In this document: positions 53,209 through 61,929 of the stretch, piece by piece
Layout of the letters: each line of letters starts with the position of its first letter
Numbering within the stretch: position 1 is the first letter of the stretch
Assembly (NCBI GenBank): GCA_937864365.1
Contig: CALMJT010000040.1
Coordinates: 30,708 to 94,707 of the forward strand
Length of the DNA: 64,000 nucleotides
Direction: 5' to 3'
From: an uncultured Alteromonadales bacterium
GTDB lineage: Bacteria; Pseudomonadota; Gammaproteobacteria; Pseudomonadales; Cellvibrionaceae
Notes under the pieces: generated by a model
Told to the model about the DNA's origin: nothing
The model's input: only the letters and a program-made list of their open reading frames with translations
Databases searched by the model: none
Made by a program: the position numbers and the translations under genes

Positions 53209-53628
53209 TTAAGCAAACTTTAACACTTGTAAATTGGTATCGTGTAATACATCGGCAAGAGTAAGCTTTTTAAGATATTTCATGTACTCTTGCTGTGCCT
53301 GCCATAGGTGGCCTTTCAACGCGCAATTGCCATTAAGAATACACATAGGGCTTTCGCAATTAATTGGCGCTAGGGTTTGTTCCATTTTCACAATAACATC
53401 AGCGACACCAATTTCGTGTGGTTCTACCGCTAGGCGAATACCGCCTTTTTTTCCGCGAATGGATTCTACCCAGCCGATGTTAACCAGTTTGTTAACAACC
53501 TTCATTAAATGACTTTTTGAAAGATCAAAAGTCTCTGCAATAATTTGAATAGTAGCTAGGGAATCTCGATGACTGGCTAAATAGATAAGTGTTCTAAAGG
53601 CAAAGTCTGTATGTTTTGTTAGTTGCAT
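53209..53628 (-). CDS. nsrR: Nitric-oxide-sensing Rrf2 repressor NsrR
   Basis: 139 residues. The winged helix of Rrf2 proteins is at the N-terminus (MQLTKHTDFAFRTLIYLAS...IIAETFDLSKSHLMKVVNKLVNIGWVESIRGKKGGIRLA). The cluster region reads NCESPMCILNGNC, with cysteine spacing C-x4-C-x5-C as in E. coli NsrR, which separates it from IscR. It represses NO-defence genes until its [4Fe-4S] cluster reacts with NO. No classical target (hmp, norV, hcp) is next to it in the window. Confidence 0.88.
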   Translation of the reverse strand: MQLTKHTDFAFRTLIYLASHRDSLATIQIIAETFDLSKSHLMKVVNKLVNIGWVESIRGKKGGIRLAVEPHEIGVADVIVKMEQTLAPINCESPMCILNGNCALKGHLWQAQQEYMKYLKKLTLADVLHDTNLQVLKFA

Positions 53629-53901
53629 AAAAATCGGTTCTCAGAACAATTTTGCTTGCGACGCTCGGACTTTAACGACTTTTAGGTAGTTTGTTAAGCG
53701 TATTATTAGTATCGGCGTGACTGCGTAAGCAATTATTTCATTTTGTGGCGGCTAAATTGCCAGATTTTGTGAATTTAATCCACAGAATTAAAATTTAATG
53801 ATTCTTAAAATGCCACTCAAAAAATAGAGCAGCCAAGTATTTTAATATCTTGCCTACTCTATATTGGTACGAAACCGAACTGATTTAGTGCTAAATGCTA
53901 A

Positions 53902-55326
53902 TTATTTGGGTTTTTTAAAGGGGGCGAAACCATCATCAATGGGTGTGGTAGTGGTTTTTTTCCCAGTTGACACAATCTCATTTTTATCTTGGTTATTTTT
54001 AGGTGCCTTACCAAAGCGTTTCGGACGACCTTTATTTAATTGATCGCGCGTGCGCACTTTAACTTTGGGTTTATCGTCTTTTTTGTTGGTATCTTCTTTA
54101 GATTTCTTTTTACCGGCAATTTTGCCGGAAGACTTAACCTTATCTGGACCTTTATATTTAGCAGTTAATCCAGGAACGGTAATTTGTTCCATACGCGCAC
54201 CTAAGGCACCTTCGCAGCGAGCTTTATTGTTCCAATCGTCGGCGCAAATAAACGCAATAGAGCTACCACTTCTGCCTGCACGAGCAGTTCGGCCAGAGCG
54301 ATGAATATAATCTTCTGGCTTGCGTGCCATTTCGTAGTGAACAACCAACTGGATTTCTGGAATGTCTAAACCTCGGGCGGCAACATCGGTTGCAACCAAG
54401 AATTGAAATTTGCGAAAACGGAACGCTTTAAGAATTTGTTGGCGTTGATCTTGAGTCATGTCGCCGTGTAAACAACCAGCTTTCAATCCAAAATATTCTA
54501 AAATACCGCGTAGCTGATTGGTTTTTGCTTTGGTGTTGGCAAAAATAATAACTTGAGATGATTCGTGATCTTGTAAAATGAGTTTCAGTAACTTTTGCTT
54601 AAACTTATCGTCGTCACACAAAACATATTTATGGAAAATATTGGTATTGTGTTCGGCAGCGGTCTCGGTACCGACTCTTATCGGGTCATTTAGCAGGTAT
54701 TTTGCGATCGCTAAAACCTGCGGGTTTCTCATCGTCGCCGAAAATAACAAGCTTTGACGCTTTGGATTCGCTTGTTCTGCGATAGCGGTTAAATCGTCTT
54801 TAAAGCCCAATTCCAACATTCTGTCGGCTTCGTCTAAGACCAAAAATTCTAAATCTTTTAAATCTGTTGAGTTTCGACGCAAGTGGTCAGTAAGTCGTCC
54901 CGGCGTGGCGACAATAAACTCGGGATTTTTTCGCAGTTTAGACGCCTGGTATTTAAAATCTGCGCCCCCAGTCAACAACACATATTTAAGGTGTGCGTGA
55001 TTGCTAAATGCTTTAATTTGTTGACCAATCTGATCGGCAAGCTCGCGGGTTGGAGCCAAAATTAACGCTCTGCAACCTGTTGTTGGTGATGGATTTTTGA
55101 GCATCAAGTGCATCACTGGTAACAAAAACGCCAGAGTTTTTCCGGAGCCGGTCTGTGCCGAGGCAATTACGTCTTTTCCTGATAGAACTTCAGGTATTGC
55201 TTCGCCTTGAATCTCGGTAGGTTGTGAGAGAGATAACTGCTCAAGTGCTTGGGTTAACCTCTCATCGAGATTAAAACCGGAAAAATCTTCAGGAGTAGTG
55301 TTCAAATTTTCTACATCGTCTTGCAT
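53902..55326 (-). CDS. DEAD-box RNA helicase, RhlE-like
   Basis: About 474 residues from the ATG at 55326 (a TTG 21 bases earlier is possible). Motifs: Q-motif around SLSQPTEIQGEAIP, Walker A AQTGSGKT, PTRELADQI, TPGRL, DEAD in VLDEADRM, SAT, and motif VI HRSGRTARAG. The C-terminal tail is Lys-rich and disordered (KSKEDTNKKDDKPKVK), typical of RhlE/SrmB types acting on rRNA or mRNA. It is divergent from the metallo-beta-lactamase-fold gene. Confidence 0.9.
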   Translation of the reverse strand: MQDDVENLNTTPEDFSGFNLDERLTQALEQLSLSQPTEIQGEAIPEVLSGKDVIASAQTGSGKTLAFLLPVMHLMLKNPSPTTGCRALILAPTRELADQIGQQIKAFSNHAHLKYVLLTGGADFKYQASKLRKNPEFIVATPGRLTDHLRRNSTDLKDLEFLVLDEADRMLELGFKDDLTAIAEQANPKRQSLLFSATMRNPQVLAIAKYLLNDPIRVGTETAAEHNTNIFHKYVLCDDDKFKQKLLKLILQDHESSQVIIFANTKAKTNQLRGILEYFGLKAGCLHGDMTQDQRQQILKAFRFRKFQFLVATDVAARGLDIPEIQLVVHYEMARKPEDYIHRSGRTARAGRSGSSIAFICADDWNNKARCEGALGARMEQITVPGLTAKYKGPDKVKSSGKIAGKKKSKEDTNKKDDKPKVKVRTRDQLNKGRPKRFGKAPKNNQDKNEIVSTGKKTTTTPIDDGFAPFKKPK

Positions 55327-55571
55327 AGTCGGTCCGCTGGAAATCAATAATTGGCTGATGAATCAAGCCTTTGCGAGTAGCGTTGTAGAATTGTGGTTCA
55401 ATAAACGTCTTAACTCACGTAAATGTGTGATTATCTCACAAGAATAGCCAACGAGCGCAGTTTGACTGAGGTTTTTCTGCAGAGACGTTAGGACAACCAC
55501 AATCGGAGTGGGTATAAACACTCTTGCAACAAGTGCTTAAAAATAAGACGTAATTACATTAGGAGAAATGA

Positions 55572-56480
55572 ATGCACTTTAACCAAAACGCGAAAAAGCC
55601 ACTGCTTACCTTGGCTTCATTGTTGTTAACGACCAATGCAACTTGGGTTTGTGCACAAGATGATGCACCCAAGGTAGAGAGCGAAAAAGTCACCGACTCA
55701 ATATACATGATTACCGGTCGCGGTGGTAATGTGGGTTTATTTATTGGCGATGAAACTACCATTTTAATTGATGATAAATTTGCACCTTTATCGGAAGTTA
55801 TTACCCAAGAAGTTGCGTCCATTACCAAAACGCCGATTGAGTATTTACTCAATACCCATTATCACGGCGACCATACCGGTGGTAATGTGAATTTTGGCAA
55901 AGCGGGAACTACCATTGTCGCTCACGATAACGTTCGTAAAATTCTCGCTTCCGGTGGTGAAATTAAAGCGTTTAACAGCAAATTTGAACCTTTAGAAAAG
56001 GCTGGTCTACCGAGCATTACCTTCAACGATAAAATATCCTTTCATGTTAATGGTGAAACGGTAACCTTAGAACATTATCCAAATGCACATACCGATGGCG
56101 ACGGTGTTGTATTTTTTGAAGAACAAAATGTTGTACATACCGGCGATATTTTCTTTAACGGTCGTTATCCATTTATTGACATCGGCAATGGCGGATCAGT
56201 TCAGGGCACCATTGCTGCTATCGATAAAATTACAGCAAAAATAAATGACAGCACAAAAATAATTGCTGGCCATGGTCCTCAGGGCAATAAAAAAGCCATG
56301 ATTGCCTATCGCGATATGCTTGAGAAATCTCTAGCGATAGTTGCAGAGCTAAAAAACCAAGGTTTATCTATGGATGAAGTGAAAGCTAAATTACCGTTGG
56401 CTGAACTTGATAAAACTTGGGGTGAAGGTGGTATGAAGCCTGAAGTTTGGGTAACCATTGTGTACAGTTCGCTAGATTAA
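55572..56480 (+). CDS. Secreted metallo-beta-lactamase-fold hydrolase
   Basis: 302 residues. A signal peptide (LLTLASLLLTTNATWVCA) sends it to the periplasm. The zinc-binding HxHxDH appears as NTHYHGDHTGG near 95-105, the later ligands are in PNAHTDGDGVVFF and IIAGHGPQG. The domain order resembles periplasmic MBL hydrolases of unknown substrate; the sequence does not show that it acts on beta-lactams. AGGAG precedes the ATG, and a strong terminator follows. Confidence 0.88.
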   Translation: MHFNQNAKKPLLTLASLLLTTNATWVCAQDDAPKVESEKVTDSIYMITGRGGNVGLFIGDETTILIDDKFAPLSEVITQEVASITKTPIEYLLNTHYHGDHTGGNVNFGKAGTTIVAHDNVRKILASGGEIKAFNSKFEPLEKAGLPSITFNDKISFHVNGETVTLEHYPNAHTDGDGVVFFEEQNVVHTGDIFFNGRYPFIDIGNGGSVQGTIAAIDKITAKINDSTKIIAGHGPQGNKKAMIAYRDMLEKSLAIVAELKNQGLSMDEVKAKLPLAELDKTWGEGGMKPEVWVTIVYSSLD

Positions 56481-56534
56481 TTGCAACAGCTCTGAGTAGT
56501 TAGAGCTTCCTATAATTTGATTTTTCTTGATAAG

Positions 56535-56563
56535 AAAGCCTCTAAATACTAGAGGCTTTTTTT
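56535..56563 (+). terminator. Rho-independent terminator of the MBL-fold gene
   Basis: AAAGCCTCTA - AATAC - TAGAGGCTTT with a seven-T run. Confidence 0.95.
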
Positions 56564-56578
56564 ATGAGTAATGGTTTT

Positions 56579-56738
56579 TATAGGAACCTATGATTAACTC
56601 ATCCATGATTTAATCATTGTGAAGAAATTGAAAATGTGATTTCCAATTTCTTCACAATTTCAATCACTTACAGTTCTGGAAATCGGTGACACATCCTTGT
56701 GTCGCGAGAAACTTTAGGTTAATCAGAGTTTCCTATAG
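56579..56738 (+). repeat. Dispersed ~155-bp element, full copy P
   Basis: TATAGGAACC opens and GAGTTTCCTATA closes the element. The interior keeps GAAATTGAAAATGTGATTTC, CACAATTTCAATCACTTAC and GACACATCCTTGTGTCGCGAG. Stem 1 is reduced to ATGATTAA / TTAATCAT with a paired change. It lies between the MBL terminator and the DUF2589 cluster. Confidence 0.95.
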
Positions 56739-56949
56739 ATTGGTTTTTAAAAAGAAGATTTTTACTCGCATAGGTAATGATGCTAAAAATTAAAAGCTAT
56801 ATAAAATAAAGCTCTTTATTTTGATTGCTAAAAAATAGCGTTTAATGTTTAAGAATTCGAGCTATTGTCAAAAAACCACTCAGTTTAGGTTGATAAATTC
56901 AAAAGTCTTACTTATGCTGCTTTGAAAAATAAAAATCCAAGGTGGTAAA

Positions 56950-57537
56950 ATGGCAAACGGATTTAGCATCAATGAGCTGCTCAAAGCTCTACAGTTTGCA
57001 ATTGTTGAAGCGCAAGAAATCGCCGAAAATCAACACGCACGCCAAATTGCTGAGTATTTTAAAGACGACGGCACGCCCGTTACCATTCCTCTTAAATTAC
57101 CAAATCCTCATCCTAATGCCGGTGAAACCAATGCAGCCGGTGAAAGCATTCCGCAATACGTTACTGTCGAAGTTCCTAAAATTACCTTGGTGCCGCAAAA
57201 TTCTATCGTTATTAAAGAATTAGAAATGCAGCTAGAAGTACCATTGGGTGATTTAGATACCGAAGCCATCGACTGGCAAGATAACGAGATAAAAGAGCCT
57301 TCGATGACGGATGAACAGTGGGATAAAAATATTATTAAAAATCGATTACAGAGACGACCTTCAAAACGTGCGATGGTGGATGATCAAATTCGTGCCTTGC
57401 GAATCAGTGGTAAGGGTTCTTTTTTCAGTCGTAAAAACAAACAAACTGCAAAGTTAAAAATTAAATTCGAAGGTACAAATCCTCCAGAGGTTTTGGCGAG
57501 AATAGAACAGAGTCTCGTAAAAGGTGTGGAAACATAA
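56950..57537 (+). CDS. DUF2589-like protein 1
   Basis: 195 residues, no signal peptide. The core has VPKITLVPQNSIVIKELEMQLEVPL and the C-terminal block KLKIKFEGTNPPEVLARIEQSLVKG. Both blocks align with APVLAIVPIPALLVDEVDIKFNMEV and VHVHAKQMDAPEGLMRILDHLITAC of the neighbouring DUF2589 protein, so the two are paralogues. The first 30 residues are helical (INELLKALQFAIVEAQEIAENQ). The function is unknown. AAGGTGG precedes the ATG. The middle is charged and probably flexible (KRAMVDDQIRALRISGKGSFFSRKNK). Confidence 0.7.
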   Translation: MANGFSINELLKALQFAIVEAQEIAENQHARQIAEYFKDDGTPVTIPLKLPNPHPNAGETNAAGESIPQYVTVEVPKITLVPQNSIVIKELEMQLEVPLGDLDTEAIDWQDNEIKEPSMTDEQWDKNIIKNRLQRRPSKRAMVDDQIRALRISGKGSFFSRKNKQTAKLKIKFEGTNPPEVLARIEQSLVKGVET

Positions 57538-57572
57538 AGTTTGAGTTTGTTCTTTAAAAAAATAACTACAAA

Positions 57573-57724
57573 AAACCTCTAATTAATTCATTCGTTATTT
57601 AATTAGAGTCTAGAAATTGAGTATGCGATTTCCAATTTCTTACAAATTTAATTATTTGCAACTCTTGAAATTGGCGGCGCAGCCTTGTGTCGCTAGAAAC
57701 TCTAAATTCATCAGGGTTTCCTAC
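57573..57724 (+). repeat. Dispersed ~155-bp element, full copy Q between the DUF2589 genes
   Basis: Stem 1 is CCTCTAATTAA / TTAATTAGAG, a compensated G-C to A-T change relative to the consensus. The interior GAAATTGAGTATGCGATTTC, TTGAAATTGGCGGCGCA and GAAACTCTAAATTCATCAGG follows. Confidence 0.93.
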
Positions 57725-57753
57725 AGCAACGTAAACACATGAGGGATTTTAGT

Positions 57754-58380
57754 ATGTCAATTGCAAACCAGTTTAAAGGCTTACCCATGAAAGCATTAAT
57801 CGGTGGCCCGCTTCAGGCTGCCTGTGATGCTCAGGTGCAATTAGCCAAAGCAGAAACGAATTTTATTAATGAAGTTGGTTTAATCGAGCAGGGTGGAACA
57901 GACGGTCAGCCCGGCGATTTAATGACGCGAACCGTCGACTTTAAAGCTTCTCGTCCCACAAACTTGCCTACCGGGGAAATTATTGAAGAAGTCATTTCTA
58001 TTCAGGCACCTGTACTGGCAATTGTGCCAATTCCTGCGCTTTTGGTTGATGAAGTGGATATTAAATTTAATATGGAAGTTAAAAACAGTTTTGAAGAAAA
58101 ACAGCAGACAGACACAAAAGGCTCGTTAAAGGCCAAAGCCGGTTGGGGGCCATTTTCGGTAAGTATTACCGGTTCGGTGAGTTCTCACAAAGAAAATACG
58201 CGCAAATCCGATAACAGCGCAAAATACGACGTTCATGTTCACGCAAAACAAATGGATGCGCCAGAAGGTTTGATGAGAATTCTCGATCATTTAATTACGG
58301 CGTGTGAGCCACGAGAAATTACCTCGGCAAAAACGTACAATCCAGAGAGTGGTGAGGCAGAAGCCGTAAAAAACGAATAA
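57754..58380 (+). CDS. DUF2589 protein 2
   Basis: 208 residues from the ATG at 57754 (GAGGG eight bases upstream; an ATG at 57739 is less likely). It opens with GLPMKALIGGPLQAACDAQVQLAKAETNFI, the hallmark of DUF2589, followed by the PVLAIVPIPALLVDEVDIKFNMEVK core, a KGSLKAKAGWGPFSVSITGSVSSHKE beta region and the C-terminal DAPEGLMRILDHL. The family is of unknown function and often occurs as several small genes together. Confidence 0.85.
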   Translation: MSIANQFKGLPMKALIGGPLQAACDAQVQLAKAETNFINEVGLIEQGGTDGQPGDLMTRTVDFKASRPTNLPTGEIIEEVISIQAPVLAIVPIPALLVDEVDIKFNMEVKNSFEEKQQTDTKGSLKAKAGWGPFSVSITGSVSSHKENTRKSDNSAKYDVHVHAKQMDAPEGLMRILDHLITACEPREITSAKTYNPESGEAEAVKNE

Positions 58381-58474
58381 ATTTTACGGTTTTTAGGCAA
58401 TTAATGGCACTCGATAATGTTTATAAAGTTGAGTGCCAATACTGCTATCACGTTGTTGAACTACAGGTCTCGAC

Positions 58475-58801
58475 ATGCCCGAAAAACTCAGCCTTGGAGA
58501 AATTACCTACATTCAACGCGCCGTTGTTGGACCAACAACCGCCGATCGTATTCCTTCGCAAGAAGAAATTAACGCACAAATGGATTTCATCAACCGCTGC
58601 CTTGGTGAAGGACGTGGTCAATTGGTTGGTTCGGAGAAAGGTTTAATTGTGGTGCAAACTAGCGATCAACAATTGGTGATTCAACACTCTGTGTATCACA
58701 TTGGTTTTAAACGAAAACCCAGTTGGCTCGATCATTATCGGCCCAAATCCAATGCAGCAGCGGGCATGCCGGATTTTGTAAAAGATAAAATGAAACTTTA
58801 G
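58475..58801 (+). CDS. Small protein of the DUF2589 cluster, unknown
   Basis: 108 residues, cytosolic. MPEKLSLGEITYIQRAVVGPTTADRIPSQEEINAQMDFINRCL followed by a beta-rich part (GLIVVQTSDQQLVIQHSVYHIGF) and a basic tail. No recognised family. It follows the DUF2589 gene by about 95 bases on the same strand and probably completes the unit. A competing 80-codon frame from 58404 overlaps it but has no family resemblance. Confidence 0.6.
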   Translation: MPEKLSLGEITYIQRAVVGPTTADRIPSQEEINAQMDFINRCLGEGRGQLVGSEKGLIVVQTSDQQLVIQHSVYHIGFKRKPSWLDHYRPKSNAAAGMPDFVKDKMKL

Positions 58802-58872
58802 GAGCTTTAAATTCAATAAAAAATCTATTGCTCTAAAACTTCTAAAGCCATTTCTAAATTAACTTTGTTACA

Positions 58873-58917
58873 AAGAAAACTCTGATTAAATCATGGACGA
58901 GTTAATCAGAGGTTCTT
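58873..58917 (-). repeat. Dispersed element, minimal copy R (minus orientation)
   Basis: GAAAACTCTGATTAAATCATGGACGAG... ends in TTAATCAGAGGTTCTT. The outer arm of one end is joined directly to hairpin 1 of the other, as expected from deletion between the two CTCTGATTAA copies within the element. It lies four bases past the rapA stop. Confidence 0.8.
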
Positions 58918-58921
58918 AAAG

Positions 58922-61783
58922 TTATTCCGTTAATACCAAAATTCGAATCGCATCTAAACGCACTTGGGCTTGGTCTAAATAGCCTAAGAGTTCGGCTTTT
59001 TCGGCTTCTAGAAAATCGATTTCTTCTTGACGAATGTTCGGGTTTACCTGCGCAAGAGCTTTTAGGCGATCAATTTCGTAGTTTTGCTGTGCAGTTAATC
59101 GGTCTTTAGCTTCTTTAATTTTGCTTGCTGCGGCTTTTTCTACTGCTTTTTGACTTGCGTTGGTGCGAGATTTAATTTCGTCACGTAAATGTTGAATAAC
59201 ATTTTGAGCTTGTTTTAGCGGCAGTGTTTTGGTGAGTTGTGTTAGTTGTTGGCTAGAAATAACCCCACTCAAATCTTTTCCAGATTGATCGCTTAAAATT
59301 CGAATAGACGACGCCGGTAAAAATTGGCTGAGTTGTTTGGCTTTTGGTGTCGGGCAGTGAATTAAGAAATTCGCCTCTAATAACCAGGTGCCTGCCGGTA
59401 ACGCTGGCAGTTTGATGGTACACAAACATGCATTACCGTGTTCGCCGCTGGTGATCATTTCCATGGCGCCGGTGACCATTGGGTGTTCCCAAGTGATAAA
59501 GCTCAATTCTTCACGGCTCAAGGCTTTTTCGCGATTAAAGCAAACGCTAATGCCTTCATCGGGTAATTCTGGAAATGGGCTGTGCATGCTTTCGCTAGGA
59601 TGCAGAATTTGTGTTTGTTCGCTGTGGTCTTGATGTTCTACGCCAAATTGATCAAACACGGCCGACATGTAGTCTTCTAGTTCGTTTTCAGAACTCGCTG
59701 CGCGAATTTTTTCGATAACGGCTTGCGCTTTTTCGGGATTGCATGAGTTTAATTCTAAGAGTCGATCGCGACCTTGCTGTAGATTGCTCAACAGTGTTTG
59801 TGCATAGGCTGCGGTTTCGCTCACCAGAGTTTCTAATGCGGCTTTATCTTCGGGTGCTTTTAAACAGGCGCTTACTTGCTCGGCGAATTTTTCATTAATG
59901 GCGGTACCAATGGCGCAGGTGTTTTCGAAGGCGTTAATTCCTTCGTGTAACCAATGCATTAAAACTTCACCGGAGCTACCTTCAAAGTAGGGTAGGTGTA
60001 ATTGCACATCTTGGGTTTGACCAATACGGTCTAAACGGCCAATGCGTTGCTCTAGTAAATCAGGATTTCCGGGTAAATCGAACAGAATTAAATCGTGCGC
60101 AAATTGGAAGTTACGACCCTCACTGCCAATTTCCGAGCAAACTAATAATTGCGCGCCGTCTTCAAAATCGGCGAAATACGCTGCGCTGCGATCGCGTTCT
60201 AAAAGACTCATGCCTTCGTGGAAGACACTGGTGCGCAGACCTTGGCGTAATCGTAAATGAGCTTCTAAATCCAATGCGGTTGAAGCATTGGCGGTAATTA
60301 ACAAGATTTTGTCTTGCTTGCGCTCTTTCAAGAATTGTTTTAACCAAGGAATTCTGGGGTCGGTTTCTAACCACGAGTCGTATTGTTGGGTTTCTGGATA
60401 CAGTGACGCCGCATTCCAACCTTCAGGCAGTGCCATTGGGTAGGTGTGCAAAACACGTTTCGGAAAACCCTTGACGCTGGATCGAGTATTACGGAATAGA
60501 ACCCGGCCGGTTCCGTGGCGATCTAATAATTCTCGAACGTGGGCAAAAATACAGGCTTCGATCTCGTGTTCATCATCCAGCGATTGAATTTGTGCCACCA
60601 AGTCTTTAACCATGTCGGGTTCGACGAATTCGACCAGATCTGCTTGCAGTTTGGCGTCGTTGACCAGAGTTTGCGCGCCGCCTTTTTCTAGAAGAGTTTG
60701 TATGATTTGGTTGACCGGCTGATAGCGTTGTTCTTCTTCGCGGTAGGCTTCTAAGCTGTGATAACGATCGGGATCGAGTAATCGTAAACGGGCAAAGTGG
60801 CTCTCAACGCCCAATTGTTCTGGGGTTGCGGTTAATAACAACAGGCTTTGGCTGCAAGAGGCTAGGTCTTCAACCGCGTTGTAATCATCGCTGGCACCGG
60901 CTTCGTTCCAATGCAGGTGATGGGCTTCGTCCACGCACAAAATGTCCCAGCCAGCTGCGCAGGCTTGGTTGAGTCGTTCTTCATTCTTGGTGAACATACT
61001 CAGTGGTGATATCACCAATTGTGCCGATTCAAACGGATTGATGCCTTCGCTGCCTTCAATATCTTCAGCGCGCTCTTCGCTCATGACAATAAATTTAAGA
61101 TTAAAGCGTCGCAGCATTTCGACCAGCCATTGGTGAACAAGGCTGTCTGGAAGTGTGATCAATACCCGTGAGGCGCGTTGGTTGATCAATTGGTGATGGA
61201 TAATCAAGCCAGCTTCAATGGTTTTACCCAAACCCACTTCGTCGGCGAGTAATACTCGCGGCGCATAACGATTGGCTACTTCGTTGGCGATGTACATTTG
61301 GTGATCGAGAAAATCAACCCGTGCGCCAATCAAGCCGCTGGCACCTGAGCTTTGTATGCGTTGCAAATGATCAAGTGTGTTAAGGCGCAATTGAAAGTGT
61401 TTAGGTTTGTCGAGATTGCCCGCTAAAAGGCGCTCAAGTGGGCCGCTGAAATGAACAAACGGATTCAGTTCTACTTCGCTCAGTTGATCGGCGTCGCCTG
61501 CGCTGTTTTTAACGCTGTAGATGATGTGACCGTGATCGGTGATCGATTGTACCTGCCAAGCTTGGTCTTCTAGGTCGTAGATAGTGTCGCCCACTTCGTA
61601 TTTCACACGAGTCAGCGGTGCGTTGCGCTCTGCATAGGTTCTGATTTCGCCACAGGCGGGGTAGGTGACCGTCACGCGACGATCTTTTAATTCAATGACA
61701 ACTCCCAGACCTAATTCTTTCTCGGCATTACTAATCCAACGTTGACCAATAGCATATTGAGGTGCAGACAAAACCAACTCCAA
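58922..61783 (-). CDS. rapA: RNA polymerase-associated SWI2/SNF2 ATPase RapA (HepA)
   Basis: 953 residues, the usual length. An N-terminal tandem of Tudor-like domains (IGQRWISNAEKELGLGVVIELKDRRVTVTYP...) precedes the Snf2 ATPase: Walker A LADEVGLGKTIEAG near 180, DEAH in CVDEAHHLHW near 285, and the second RecA lobe with EIGSEGRNFQFAHDLILFDLPGNPDLLEQRIGRLDRIGQ near 550. RapA helps recycle RNA polymerase. The start appears to be TTG at 61783; no nearby ATG is available, so the exact N-terminus is uncertain. Confidence 0.96.
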   Translation of the reverse strand: MELVLSAPQYAIGQRWISNAEKELGLGVVIELKDRRVTVTYPACGEIRTYAERNAPLTRVKYEVGDTIYDLEDQAWQVQSITDHGHIIYSVKNSAGDADQLSEVELNPFVHFSGPLERLLAGNLDKPKHFQLRLNTLDHLQRIQSSGASGLIGARVDFLDHQMYIANEVANRYAPRVLLADEVGLGKTIEAGLIIHHQLINQRASRVLITLPDSLVHQWLVEMLRRFNLKFIVMSEERAEDIEGSEGINPFESAQLVISPLSMFTKNEERLNQACAAGWDILCVDEAHHLHWNEAGASDDYNAVEDLASCSQSLLLLTATPEQLGVESHFARLRLLDPDRYHSLEAYREEEQRYQPVNQIIQTLLEKGGAQTLVNDAKLQADLVEFVEPDMVKDLVAQIQSLDDEHEIEACIFAHVRELLDRHGTGRVLFRNTRSSVKGFPKRVLHTYPMALPEGWNAASLYPETQQYDSWLETDPRIPWLKQFLKERKQDKILLITANASTALDLEAHLRLRQGLRTSVFHEGMSLLERDRSAAYFADFEDGAQLLVCSEIGSEGRNFQFAHDLILFDLPGNPDLLEQRIGRLDRIGQTQDVQLHLPYFEGSSGEVLMHWLHEGINAFENTCAIGTAINEKFAEQVSACLKAPEDKAALETLVSETAAYAQTLLSNLQQGRDRLLELNSCNPEKAQAVIEKIRAASSENELEDYMSAVFDQFGVEHQDHSEQTQILHPSESMHSPFPELPDEGISVCFNREKALSREELSFITWEHPMVTGAMEMITSGEHGNACLCTIKLPALPAGTWLLEANFLIHCPTPKAKQLSQFLPASSIRILSDQSGKDLSGVISSQQLTQLTKTLPLKQAQNVIQHLRDEIKSRTNASQKAVEKAAASKIKEAKDRLTAQQNYEIDRLKALAQVNPNIRQEEIDFLEAEKAELLGYLDQAQVRLDAIRILVLTE

Positions 61784-61929
61784 TTTTCTGAATGAAACTT
61801 CGTTCCGACTAACTTCGGACTAAAAAGCCGCGATGATAGAAATTTACGCTGGGTTTGTCACCGGAAAGGTTTGAATCAAACCCATTGACTATACTTCGAG
61901 CATAGGTTGTTCGTTGAGAGATTGATGCG

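Noticed and set aside
58404..58646. 80-codon frame overlapping the third gene of the DUF2589 cluster
   Set aside because: The overlapping frame at 58475-58801 has better composition and protein-like structure; this one ends in a frame-shifted shadow.
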